Origin: Caproicibacterium argilliputei | GTDB taxonomy: Bacteria > Bacillota > Clostridia > Oscillospirales > Acutalibacteraceae | DNA: 64,000 nt | Direction: 5' to 3' | NCBI RefSeq assembly: GCF_029211325.2 | Contig: NZ_CP135996.1 | Span: forward strand, 1,736,001-1,800,000 | Part shown: piece after piece, positions 7,849-16,230 of the stretch | Layout of the letters: every line of letters begins with the position of its first letter | Position numbering within the stretch: the stretch's first letter is position 1 | The notes under the pieces: generated by a model | The model's database searches: none | Told to the model about the DNA's origin: nothing | What the model saw: only the letters and a program-made list of their open reading frames with translations | Made by a program: the position numbers and the translations under genes

Positions 7849-9159
7849 TCAGCATACTGCCTTTTTCAGCAGTTCCACCGTATCCGCAAAGTCAAACTTC
7901 TCATTGACCGCCTGACACAGAAACCGGTTGATTTTTTTGATGTGCCGAATTGCCTCATCCAAAGTCGGGTTCGTACCGCTTTTGTAGGCACCGATTGAAA
8001 TCAAATCCTCGTGGTCGCGATAAACCGCCATCATATTGCGCAGCCGTCCGGCGAACTCTTTCTGCTCCGGACTGGCAATTTCACTCATCAGACGGCTGAC
8101 GCTGTTCAAAACGTCGATTGCCGGGTAGTGGTTCTGCGCTGCAATCTTACGCGACAGCATGATATGCCCGTCAATAATGCTTCGCACGGTATCCGCAACC
8201 GGTTCATTGGTATCATCGCCTTCCACGAGCACGGTGTAAATCCCTGTGATGGAGCCTTTTTCAAAATTTCCGGAACGTTCCAGCAGCTTTGGCAGCGCCG
8301 TATAAATAGAAGGGGTATATCCACGAGCCACCGGTGCCTCTCCGATGCTAAGACCGATTTCCCGCTGCGCCATGGCAAAACGTGTCAGGGAGTCCATCAT
8401 CAGCAGAACGTGCTTACCTTGATCTCGGAAATACTCCGCGATAGTCGTTGCCGTCAAAGCGCATTTGTGACGCATCATTGCCGGCTGGTCGGAAGTGGCA
8501 ACCACCAGAACGGAACGGCGGATGCCTTCTTCCCCTAAGTCACGGTTGATAAATTCCACAACCTCGCGGCCACGTTCTCCGACCAATGCAATCACATTAA
8601 TATCTGCTTTGACATTGCGGGCGATCATGCCCATCAAGGTGCTTTTTCCGACGCCACTGCCCGCAAAGATGCCCATTCTCTGTCCTTTACCAATGGTCAT
8701 CAGCGCATCGATGCACTTAACACCCATTTCCATGCTTTCAGAAATTGGCGGACGTTCCATCGGGTTGCACGGAACGCCGTTAATCGGATAATAGGCGTCA
8801 ATTGAAATCTCCGGGCCGCCGTCTATCGGATTGCCCAACGCATCCACCGAACGACCAACCATCTGCTCACTGACACCAATCATCAGTTTGCGGCCGGTAT
8901 TGACCACAAGGCTGCCAAATCCAATGCCATCTGTATCCTGATAGGGCATCAGGAAAACTTTATGTCCCGAAATGCCCACAGCCTCCGCCAGAATGTCATG
9001 CCCGGTATCATCCACACCAATGCGGCAAACATCTCCGATTTTGCAGACTAAACCAGTTGCTTCGATGGTCAAGCCGGAAATCTGCACGATTTTCCCGTAA
9101 TGGGTGTAGGGCTCAGACAGACGCAAGACTTTTATAATTCGCCTTGCGGATAAATTCAA
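7849..9159 (-). CDS. fliI: Flagellar export ATPase FliI
   Basis: FliI powers and regulates substrate delivery to the flagellar export gate. The 436-residue reading has Walker A GSGVGKST (167-174), GERGREV, LLMMDSLTRFAMAQREIGL and SGNFEKGSITGIYTVLVEGDD. The length is normal. The only in-frame start is TTG at 9159, inside the truncated fliG, and the first 13 or so residues (before LSEPYTHYGK) come from the junction. A second frame at the same spot reads NYKSLASV, which resembles a FliI N-terminus. The native start may therefore have been lost. FliH, its usual partner, is absent. Confidence 0.9.
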   Translation of the reverse strand: MNLSARRIIKVLRLSEPYTHYGKIVQISGLTIEATGLVCKIGDVCRIGVDDTGHDILAEAVGISGHKVFLMPYQDTDGIGFGSLVVNTGRKLMIGVSEQMVGRSVDALGNPIDGGPEISIDAYYPINGVPCNPMERPPISESMEMGVKCIDALMTIGKGQRMGIFAGSGVGKSTLMGMIARNVKADINVIALVGERGREVVEFINRDLGEEGIRRSVLVVATSDQPAMMRHKCALTATTIAEYFRDQGKHVLLMMDSLTRFAMAQREIGLSIGEAPVARGYTPSIYTALPKLLERSGNFEKGSITGIYTVLVEGDDTNEPVADTVRSIIDGHIMLSRKIAAQNHYPAIDVLNSVSRLMSEIASPEQKEFAGRLRNMMAVYRDHEDLISIGAYKSGTNPTLDEAIRHIKKINRFLCQAVNEKFDFADTVELLKKAVC

Positions 9160-9493
9160 ATGCGCGTGTCTGCAAAGACTGGGAAACGCGGTTCATGTAG
9201 TCCTCCGCCTTTTCCGGACCAAAAGCTTTTTCCAGAATGCTTTTGGCGTAAACAACGCCGCCGTCCGCGACCACTTTTCGCGTCACGCACAAGCCGTAGA
9301 AATCCTCCATGATAGACTGCATATTCTCATCTGGAATACGGTCTAGCTTGGCCACTTCATAGCTCAGGGTTTCAATTTCATCTTCGCCCAGATATTTGTA
9401 AACCTCTGCAGCCTCATCCGCACCCAGCGAAATAATCACCGCGGCCGCCTTTGCGGCCGGAGTAAGCTGTTTTGACGACTTTGTTGACGCCAT
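9113..9493 (-). pseudogene. fliG: Truncated flagellar motor switch gene fliG (N-terminal domain only)
   Basis: FliG is the rotor protein that contacts MotA; a full gene is about 335 codons. Only 126 residues are coded here: the N-terminal domain that binds FliF (LTPAAKAAAVIISLGADEAA, KYLGEDEIETLSYEVAKLD) and the linker AFEFIRKA. After that point the family sequence stops and NYKSLASV plus a stop follow. The middle domain and the torque-generating C-terminal domain are gone, and fliI begins in the next frame. ATG at 9493 overlaps the fliF stop. This is either a real deletion including fliH or an assembly mis-join. Confidence 0.85.
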
Positions 9494-11310
9494 TACTGCT
9501 CTCCCTCCTTCAGCCACGACCGCAGCAGGTCAGCTGTGATCTGCGGATTCTCTTTGGCAAAGCTGCGAACCTCGTCCGCCGCAACCTGATCTTTTTCATT
9601 GACTTTGGAACGCGCACTTTCTTCCAACTGCCGTTTGTATGTTTCCAATTCATTGCGCATCTGGTTGGCATCATCCGCCGCCTTATCCGTCGCCTCGGCA
9701 ACCATTTCAGCAGCCACTTCTTTGGTTCGGTGCTTGGAACGGAATACAATGACCAGCACAATGATAATAAAGATTGCCGCAACCACTGCCAGCAAGAGTA
9801 ACAACTGCTGAGTGGTCAGCGGTCCGCTGGAGGTCTGCGCCTCACTACTTGTCTTCGCGCTCGGGTTAATTGCCATCACACTGATATTGTCTGCCGTAAT
9901 TCCTGTACTTTTGGCAACCGCATTTATCAAGTCTGCTTTGTTGGCGGCCAAGTTGGTGTCATTGACCATGACGGAAATGGAAGCCGCCTTCACATCCGGC
10001 TGCCCTTTTTCCACCTGCGTTTTGATATACCCGTAATCGATGTCCTGCTTTTCGGTATACTGTGTGGTACCGCCGCTTGAAGTGGGACTGGTACTGTTTT
10101 TATAGGTTGGCACATCGGTGTTGCTTTCTTCGCCGGCAACACCGGAGGCTGCGGCCGCCTGCTCCCCATTTACGGTATATGTATTTTCCTTATGGGTCAC
10201 GGCGTCCTTTCCATCATTGGCGCGCGTCAAATCTTTCTTTTCCTGCATCATTTTATCAAAATCCAAGGTGACCTTGGCAGAGGCTGCCACGCCGGTACTG
10301 CCATACCGGGACTGCAGCAGCTTTTTAACATTCTGCTCCAGCCGCTTCTGATAAAGCTGCTCGCACTCCAGTGCCGTTACGTTGGTCAGCGAAGAGCTTG
10401 CGGAAGAGCTGCTGTCGCTGCCTGTAAGTTCCTGACCGGTTTTGGCATCAATCACTGCTACATCATCCGCAGAAAGATTGGAAAGGCTGTGCGAAACCAA
10501 GTTCTTAATTGCTGACACCTGCGCTTCGTTAAGCGTGTGGTTCGCCGCCATCGTTATCAGGACGCTTGCCGAAGCTTTATCGGAGCTGTTTGCCTGCTGC
10601 CAAACATAATCGCTGTCGTCTGTCGGTGTCAGCGTCACAATGGCATTGCTAACCCCCGAAATGCTCTTTAGCGTTGCCTGAATCCGGTCCTGCAGCTGAT
10701 GCAGATTATTGGTCTTTTTATCGGACTCGGTTGTGGTTAAGCCGCTGTTCTGCGCGGAAATGTCATAAGTCAATGTGCTTTTGGGATAGCCCTCCGCCGC
10801 CAGTTCCAGCAGCAGGCTGTTGTACTGGTCGCTCGGCACCATGACATTGCCGTTCTCGATTTTCGGGTTAACTCCCTTGTCCTTCACTGCCGTATACACG
10901 TCATTGACTTCAGAAGTGTCCAAACTCGGATACAGCACCACGTACTGGTCTTTCTGTGCGTTCAGCGCGACGGTGGCAATAATCGCCACTGCTAAAATCG
11001 CCCCAATCACCGCGAGAATCAAAATTTTCCGCTTCTTGGGCTGCTCGTCCCAGGTTCCTTTGAGTTGAACCACAGCTCCCTTCAGATTTTCGGCGCCTGT
11101 GCTGCTTTTCTCCCCGGAATCCTTTTTATTGCCAAATAAGCCCCTGCCTTTTTTAGCGGCTTTTTCTTTCTTCTTTTTTTCCTTCTTGACATCGGTTTCG
11201 CCGCCAGACTTGCTGCCGGCCGCAGCGGCTTTTTCCGGCTCCTGCCCGTTCTTTTTCTGAGCCGGAATTTCCTGCGTATCCGTATTCTTATCGTTCGCGC
11301 TCATCGGCAT
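9493..11310 (-). CDS. fliF: Flagellar MS-ring protein FliF
   Basis: FliF builds the MS ring in the membrane, the base on which the motor and export gate assemble. The 605-residue protein has two membrane helices (about 95-118, KILILAVIGAILAVAIIATV, and about 500-520, LLLLLAVVAAIFIIIVLVIV). A ring-building YscJ-like region lies between them (YVVLYPSLDTSEVNDVYTAV, VMVPSDQYNSLLLELAAEGY). The C-terminal ITADLLRSWLKEG is the FliG-binding tail. A Lys-rich 80-residue N-terminal extension precedes the first helix. AGGA lies 6 bases upstream of ATG. Confidence 0.95.
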   Translation of the reverse strand: MPMSANDKNTDTQEIPAQKKNGQEPEKAAAAGSKSGGETDVKKEKKKKEKAAKKGRGLFGNKKDSGEKSSTGAENLKGAVVQLKGTWDEQPKKRKILILAVIGAILAVAIIATVALNAQKDQYVVLYPSLDTSEVNDVYTAVKDKGVNPKIENGNVMVPSDQYNSLLLELAAEGYPKSTLTYDISAQNSGLTTTESDKKTNNLHQLQDRIQATLKSISGVSNAIVTLTPTDDSDYVWQQANSSDKASASVLITMAANHTLNEAQVSAIKNLVSHSLSNLSADDVAVIDAKTGQELTGSDSSSSASSSLTNVTALECEQLYQKRLEQNVKKLLQSRYGSTGVAASAKVTLDFDKMMQEKKDLTRANDGKDAVTHKENTYTVNGEQAAAASGVAGEESNTDVPTYKNSTSPTSSGGTTQYTEKQDIDYGYIKTQVEKGQPDVKAASISVMVNDTNLAANKADLINAVAKSTGITADNISVMAINPSAKTSSEAQTSSGPLTTQQLLLLLAVVAAIFIIIVLVIVFRSKHRTKEVAAEMVAEATDKAADDANQMRNELETYKRQLEESARSKVNEKDQVAADEVRSFAKENPQITADLLRSWLKEGEQ

Positions 11311-11370
11311 TGTTCTTCCTTTCGTGGCCTTACTGGCTTCAGGTCTTTAACAGGTCCTGTGCCGACTGCC

Positions 11371-11682
11371 TTACACCTGCATCTGCATAACTTCTTTATA
11401 AGCGCTCACCGCGCGCGTGCAGAGTTCCGTTGTAAACTGCACCGCGGCGGTTTCCTTACTGGCATTCACCATAATCTGCGCCAGATTGTCTGTGTTGCCG
11501 GTTGCCAAATTGTATGAATCCTCCGCAGAGGCTTGCTGTGTCTGCTGCAGGTTATTTACAGCATCTTTCAGAACATCCGCAAAAGGCACATTTCCCACGG
11601 AAGAAGAACTATCGGTCGCCGTGCCTGTTTTCTCCGTACCAAAATTCATGGACTGAATCGGAGCAATCGTATCAAATGTCAT
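11371..11682 (-). CDS. fliE: Flagellar hook-basal body protein FliE
   Basis: FliE joins the MS ring to the rod and is the first visible gene of the minus-strand operon. From ATG at 11682 it codes for 103 residues. It has the C-terminal FliE pattern DNLAQIMVNASKETAAVQF, then ELCTRAVSAYKEVMQMQV. The ATG at 11682 has AAGGGA upstream; an ATG ten codons earlier has no ribosome site. flgB and flgC, which often precede fliE, are found instead at 23.3-24.1 kb. Confidence 0.9.
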   Translation of the reverse strand: MTFDTIAPIQSMNFGTEKTGTATDSSSSVGNVPFADVLKDAVNNLQQTQQASAEDSYNLATGNTDNLAQIMVNASKETAAVQFTTELCTRAVSAYKEVMQMQV

Positions 11683-11780
11683 CAAAGAACACGTCCCTTC
11701 ACAAAAATTCATCCAATATTCGCATTACATGAGCGGCTTCCAGTTATATTATAAAGGATAATCTTTTTTTCGTCGACTAA

Positions 11781-11815
11781 TTATACCACAATCGGACTGG
11801 ATTTGCACAAAATTT
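11781..11815 (-). promoter_or_regulatory. Possible sigma-A promoter of the fla operon
   Basis: On the minus strand a perfect TATAAT sits at about 11781-11786. A poor -35 candidate (TTGTGC) lies 18-19 bases upstream. The 235-base gap between the ComFB-like gene and fliE is AT-rich and holds no other gene. The match is partial, so the promoter is tentative. Confidence 0.35.
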
Positions 11816-11918
11816 ACGAATAATTTGCTGACTTTTATCATTTTTATAACTTTTATATGCTCGGCCATGCGGGATTGTGTCCGATTTATGCATATTTTTA
11901 CAAATTGGGTTTCATCCG

Positions 11919-12332
11919 TTAGTGCCTTGGGTGCGACCTAACTGTTATAACGGCGTGTACCAAGGACGCCAACACATCCTTAAGCGGCACCTGCTCTACA
12001 AGCTCCTGAACATTTTCCGGAGCGCACACCACATATTTCGGCGTCAGCTCATTTAAAGTCAAAGCCACAATATCGCTTCTGCACCGGTCGCACCGGCAGC
12101 AGTTGAATTTTTCAATAGTCGCATCCAGATGCTGTATGACGACCTCTTCCATTAAATTCACCACATGAATGCCGCCCATGGGAGCGCTGCCTTGCGCCGT
12201 CTGCCCGAAAATCCGGGAACGCAGATCCCCGGCAGCGACCGGCTTTTCTTCCTGCACCGCGTTTTCCTCGCTCCTGCTGGAGGGCATAATTTTCTGAAAC
12301 ATCAAGTCCTTATCCAGAGAACTCTGCGACAT
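11919..12332 (-). CDS. ComFB-family protein
   Basis: A 137-residue protein with a clear ComFB (late competence) core: NLMEEVVIQHLDATIEKFN, then CCRCDRCRSDIVALTLNELT and PKYVV. The cysteines at about 78, 79, 81 and 84 could hold a metal. The N-terminal 55 residues are not conserved. Recent work on ComFB-family proteins reports cyclic-dinucleotide binding; whether this one binds is unknown. Its ATG directly follows the stop of the ParA gene (TAAATG), so the two are translationally linked. Confidence 0.8.
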   Translation of the reverse strand: MSQSSLDKDLMFQKIMPSSRSEENAVQEEKPVAAGDLRSRIFGQTAQGSAPMGGIHVVNLMEEVVIQHLDATIEKFNCCRCDRCRSDIVALTLNELTPKYVVCAPENVQELVEQVPLKDVLASLVHAVITVRSHPRH

Positions 12333-13091
12333 TTAAAGACCTCCTCTCAGCAACTCTTCCGTCAGCTGCATATAGTCCATTACAGCATGGTTTTGGGGTG
12401 CAATTTTCATCATATCTTTTTGCATGGCCTGTGCTTTGGCAATCATCACGCTGGAGCGGATATGCGTTTTCAGAAGTGGAATCTGCAGACTCTTGCTGAC
12501 CATCTCTGCTGTGGCCAGCACGGTTCGGCTCAACTCCTCCCGTGCGCTGTACCGCACCAGCAGCATCCCCCCGAATTTCAGAGTGGGATTCAACGTACGC
12601 TTAATGTGCTGCAGCGTGTCATACAGGCGTGTAATGCCCTGCAAGCTGTAAACATCCGTCAGGACCGGCACCAACACTACATCTGCAGCTGTAAACGCGT
12701 TGACAGTCAGGACACCAAGTTCCGGCGGAGAATCAATTAAAATGTAATCATACATCGGTGAAACCTGCTTGATGCAGTCTTTGAGCAGAAACTCACGGCC
12801 ATTTCCCGTGAATTCCACCTCCACACTGCTGAGCAGCAGGTTAGACGGAATGATGTCAATCATTTCGGTATGCCGGATGGCAAACCTGCATTTTACTTTT
12901 CGCTTCACCACATCGTAAATGGTGGGCGGCTCTGTATCGGCATCCATGCTGAAGCTCAGATTTCCCTGCGGATCAAAATCAATGCACAGCACCCGATAAC
13001 CCTTATGCTTAAGTCCCATTGCCAAAGCGTTTGTGGAGGTGGTTTTTCCCACGCCGCCCTTTTGATTTGCGAAGCAAATAACCTTGGCCAT
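12333..13091 (-). CDS. ParA/Soj-family ATPase
   Basis: A 252-residue ParA-type P-loop ATPase. The deviant Walker A KGGVGKTT lies at residues 10-17, switch I CIDFDPQGNLS follows, and Walker B is YDYILIDSPPELG. No ParB is adjacent, so it is an orphan. Orphan ParA/MinD proteins near flagellar genes often set number or position of flagella or chemoreceptors, but this one is more Soj-like than FlhG-like. Its neighbour downstream is the ComFB-like gene. The true role is open. Confidence 0.85.
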   Translation of the reverse strand: MAKVICFANQKGGVGKTTSTNALAMGLKHKGYRVLCIDFDPQGNLSFSMDADTEPPTIYDVVKRKVKCRFAIRHTEMIDIIPSNLLLSSVEVEFTGNGREFLLKDCIKQVSPMYDYILIDSPPELGVLTVNAFTAADVVLVPVLTDVYSLQGITRLYDTLQHIKRTLNPTLKFGGMLLVRYSAREELSRTVLATAEMVSKSLQIPLLKTHIRSSVMIAKAQAMQKDMMKIAPQNHAVMDYMQLTEELLRGGL

Positions 13092-13784
13092 TGCTACACC
13101 TCTTCATCAGAATTGCATCGAAGCACTCCGATGCCCAGCCGTCTATCCTGCAGTCATATGTCCACATCAGAAATAGATAAGTTAATAATCGTTAGTTTGA
13201 TAATGCTATATATCACTAAATAATAGAATGAATAGACACAACTTTTAGTATCAATTATAGAGCCTCCGGCAGGATAAATCAAGTATATCTGTTATAAAAA
13301 GTGGAATTTAAGGCGAAAGTGTCGTACATCTTTGAACCGTCATCAATATTATTCCAAATTTGTATTAGATTTTTATACATGTTTGGAAAGTCATCCGTAT
13401 AATTTGATGTAATTTTTTTATTTCCTAGTGATATATCTATTTTTCATTTCTGCAGCGTGCAATACTTCTTGAAAAGTATTTTGATTCTATTTATTACATA
13501 TGTTTATTTAAAATTAAAAATTATGGATATTCAGCCCTTGCGTCTGAATATTCTCACCTTGCAGGCAGGTTTGGCTAATACTTTCCCACTCCCTGTTCCT
13601 TTGCATTCTGTGCGAAACGGAAATCCAGTGGGCTGACAGCACAGAGAATTTGTAAAGTTTTTTGCGTTACAAACGTTGAGTTTTCCTGATTCGCCGCGAT
13701 AATAAAAGTAGCATGAGCAATAAGGAGCAAAGCGGCCGCTGCCACCGACGCGCCGCATTTCATTTGATTAAAAGGAGTTGCTGA
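13092..13784. other. 690-base intergenic region without a convincing gene
   Basis: This gap separates the divergent ParA gene and flgM. Its central 350 bases are strongly AT-rich. Small hairpins are seen, for example GATATTCAG/CTGAATATT near 13520-13555. Short reading frames here lack ribosome sites. Near the flgM end is a possible sigma-28 type promoter (13677-13703). No riboswitch class was recognised. Confidence 0.5.
13677..13703 (+). promoter_or_regulatory. Possible sigma-28-like promoter of flgM
   Basis: TGAG, 16 bases, then CGATAAT followed by AAA. The stretch CGATAATAAA also occurs ahead of fliD (20403) with the same spacing to a TCAA. The pattern is similar to the FliA/SigD consensus (TAAA, about 15 bases, GCCGATAA) but not a full match. 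Confidence 0.4.
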
Positions 13785-14114
13785 ATGATGATTGGTCCTG
13801 CTTCACTGGAAAGCTTGTACCACACAGCGTATAGCAAAAGTCAATATATCGCCAAAACGTCCCGTTCGACAGCAGTTTCTGCTTCCGCCGGCACGGCTGT
13901 AGCTGACCGCATCTGCATCAGTCGGGAAGGCTCTCTGCAGCAGACTGCTGCAAAAGCCTGCGCGGCAGCCGGTGAAATTCCGAGCGCTTCTCCGCAGCGT
14001 CTGAGCGCTCTGCGGGAACAGATCAGAACCGGCGCTTACCACGTTTCTTCCGCCGATATTGCCGCTAGTATGTTGAGCCGCAGCTTTTCCAAAGAGGAGG
14101 TTGCAGAAGCATGA
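13785..14114 (+). CDS. flgM: Anti-sigma-28 factor FlgM
   Basis: FlgM holds the flagellar sigma factor inactive until the hook is complete and FlgM is exported. The 109-residue protein has the conserved sigma-binding half: DRICISREGSLQQ, then RLSALREQIRTGAYHVSSADI and a terminal helix MLSRSF. AAAGGAG lies 7 bases before ATG. Its end overlaps flgN-like by four bases (ATGA), so the two are coupled. Confidence 0.88.
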   Translation: MMIGPASLESLYHTAYSKSQYIAKTSRSTAVSASAGTAVADRICISREGSLQQTAAKACAAAGEIPSASPQRLSALREQIRTGAYHVSSADIAASMLSRSFSKEEVAEA

Positions 14115-14590
14115 ATCCTACATTTGACGAATTTCTCGCGGCAACCGAAGCCTGCACCAAGCAGATTCGTGCCATGCTCCCCATGGAACAGGAAAAGCGG
14201 CAGGCGCTGATTTCTGACGATGTGCCCCGCATGGAAAAAATGATGTGTGAGCAGCAAGCCGCCATCATGGAACTGGAAAACCTAGATAAAGAGCGTGCTC
14301 GCCTGCAAGGCGCATCCGGCTTTGCAGGAATGACCGCTACGGAAATTCTGGAGCAGGTTTCCGGTGAGCAGCGTGAAAAATTTTCTGCCTGCTTGTCTGC
14401 GCTGCGTCAATCTGCTGACCAACTGAGATTATATAATCAGAAAGCAACTGAATTGGCAAAGGCCAGCCTGCAATTCTGGGAAGGCATCGGCGCCGGTCGT
14501 GACCGTGCGGCTTCCCGAACCACATACGGTACCTACAAACAGCAGGCTTCCGGTTGGAACGAAGGCTCATCCCTGAAAATTCAAATTTAA
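14111..14590 (+). CDS. flgN: FlgN-like flagellar export chaperone
   Basis: FlgN escorts the hook-filament junction proteins FlgK and FlgL. This 159-residue, helix-rich protein has the FlgN pattern MEQEKRQALISDDVPRMEKM and then EQQAAIMELENLDKERARL, with a second helical pair (LRLYNQKATELAKASLQF). The sequence is weakly conserved. The position between flgM and flgK makes the assignment firm. Confidence 0.8.
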   Translation: MNPTFDEFLAATEACTKQIRAMLPMEQEKRQALISDDVPRMEKMMCEQQAAIMELENLDKERARLQGASGFAGMTATEILEQVSGEQREKFSACLSALRQSADQLRLYNQKATELAKASLQFWEGIGAGRDRAASRTTYGTYKQQASGWNEGSSLKIQI

Positions 14591-14619
14591 TTTTTTCCGT
14601 CAAGAAGGAGGAATTCGAC

Positions 14620-16191
14620 TTGCGCCCAACATTTTTAGGATTTGAAACGGCAAGGTCGGCACTGAACCTGAACCAGAAGCAGCTGGACATTGTTGGTCAG
14701 AACCTTGCAAACATCAATACAGCCGGTTACACACGGCAGCGAGTAAACAGCGCTGCCGTTGCTCCCTCGACTTACAGCACCCGTGTGGCGTCTGCCACAA
14801 CAGACCTGGCCGGACAGGGTGTGGAAATGACCGGCGTTTCCCAAACACGCGATGCGTTTTTGGACAAGCGTTTCCGCGATGAATATGCAGACTCCAGTTA
14901 TTATATTCAAACTTCCAGTATGCTTTCCGACATTCAGTCTGCCCTCGGCGATGCCAGTGACATTACGGAAGGCGGCAACGTGATTGCCTCAGCCATTCAG
15001 CAGATGTATACAGCTTTAAACAATTACGCCGACCAGCCAACCTCCACCCCGATTGCCAATCTGGTGCTCAGTTCCTTTACTAACATGACACAGGTGCTGC
15101 AGAAAGTAAACAGCGACCTGGACAATGTAGCAAACCAGCAGAGCTACGACCTGCAGGTTTCAGTTGACAAAGTGAACACCACCCTGCAGAAAATTGCGCA
15201 GCTGAACGAGCAGATTAGCGGTGACGCCGCAACGGCGCTGCATACTTCCGGCAGCAGCAATGACCAGCCGAACGAGCTGCTCGACCAGCGCAATCTGCTG
15301 CTGGATGACCTTGCAAGTTACGGTAATATCTCTGTAACGACTGAAAGCGACGGCGCAATCACTGTGGAAATGGGTGGACATCCGGTTGTCAGCGGCACAG
15401 ATTACGACAAAGTGCAAATGAACACAGACTCTCAAAGCGGTGCGGTAACGCTCAGCTGGCGCTCTTCCGGCGATCTGACACAGTTCTCTTCCGGTGCACT
15501 GAAAGCATACACCGATGTACTGAACGGTCGCGGTGCCAATGTGCAAAATCCCGGTGAAACCTCGGTGCAGGGCATTCTTTACTACAAAGACCGGCTAAAC
15601 ACAATGGCGCAGACTTTCGCTAATGTAGTCAACAATATCGTGCCGGAAATGGAAGGCACATCGGGACAAATGACGCAAAAAATCGATGCCAACGGCAATA
15701 AAGTTTACAAAACCCTGATTGCTGCAAAGCAGGCAGACGGCACAACCGACGCAAACTCCATCATAACAGCGGCAAATATTTCTGTCAGCGACGAGTGGAC
15801 CAGTGGTGAAGCTGACTATCTGTTCAGCGATCCCGGCAGTCTGAACAACGCCTCCTATGCCGAGCAGCTGAGCACCGCATTAACGGGCAGTGACACCACA
15901 TTCAATTCTTATGGGGAAACTTTTAACGGCACTTTTGAAGAGTATCTGATTGATTATACCGGCAAAGTTGGCACAGATACCTCTTATTACAATAACTTGC
16001 AGACTGTTTCCTCTTCGGTTTCCAATGAACTGTTGGATCGCCGTGACAGCGTTTCCGCCGTGCAGATGGACGAGGAAACGACCAATATGATGACCTATCA
16101 AAAGTCCTACAATGCTGCAGCGCGGCTGATGACCGTCTTGGACGATATGCTGGACAAGCTGATTAACGGCACCGGCGAGGTTGGCCGTTAA
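14620..16191 (+). CDS. flgK: Flagellar hook-associated protein 1, FlgK
   Basis: FlgK is the first hook-filament junction protein. From TTG at 14620 it codes for 523 residues. It has the N-terminal motif FLGFETARSALNLNQKQLD, QNLANINTAGYTRQRV and a C-terminal helix NMMTYQKSYNAAARLMTVL. The TTG start is chosen because AAGGAGG lies 8 bases before it. An ATG 22 codons upstream has no site and lies inside flgN. flgL follows by 39 bases. Confidence 0.94.
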   Translation: MRPTFLGFETARSALNLNQKQLDIVGQNLANINTAGYTRQRVNSAAVAPSTYSTRVASATTDLAGQGVEMTGVSQTRDAFLDKRFRDEYADSSYYIQTSSMLSDIQSALGDASDITEGGNVIASAIQQMYTALNNYADQPTSTPIANLVLSSFTNMTQVLQKVNSDLDNVANQQSYDLQVSVDKVNTTLQKIAQLNEQISGDAATALHTSGSSNDQPNELLDQRNLLLDDLASYGNISVTTESDGAITVEMGGHPVVSGTDYDKVQMNTDSQSGAVTLSWRSSGDLTQFSSGALKAYTDVLNGRGANVQNPGETSVQGILYYKDRLNTMAQTFANVVNNIVPEMEGTSGQMTQKIDANGNKVYKTLIAAKQADGTTDANSIITAANISVSDEWTSGEADYLFSDPGSLNNASYAEQLSTALTGSDTTFNSYGETFNGTFEEYLIDYTGKVGTDTSYYNNLQTVSSSVSNELLDRRDSVSAVQMDEETTNMMTYQKSYNAAARLMTVLDDMLDKLINGTGEVGR

Positions 16192-16230
16192 TCGGTCGCT
16201 TTACTTCTCTTACAGAAAGGATTGTTTTTC

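Noticed and set aside
13255..13280. AGCCTCCGGC, reminiscent of a c-di-GMP riboswitch block
   Set aside because: The rest of the GEMM-I pattern and the second stem are absent.
13531..13763. Short minus-strand frames in the flgM upstream gap
   Set aside because: No ribosome site; they overlap the likely flgM promoter.
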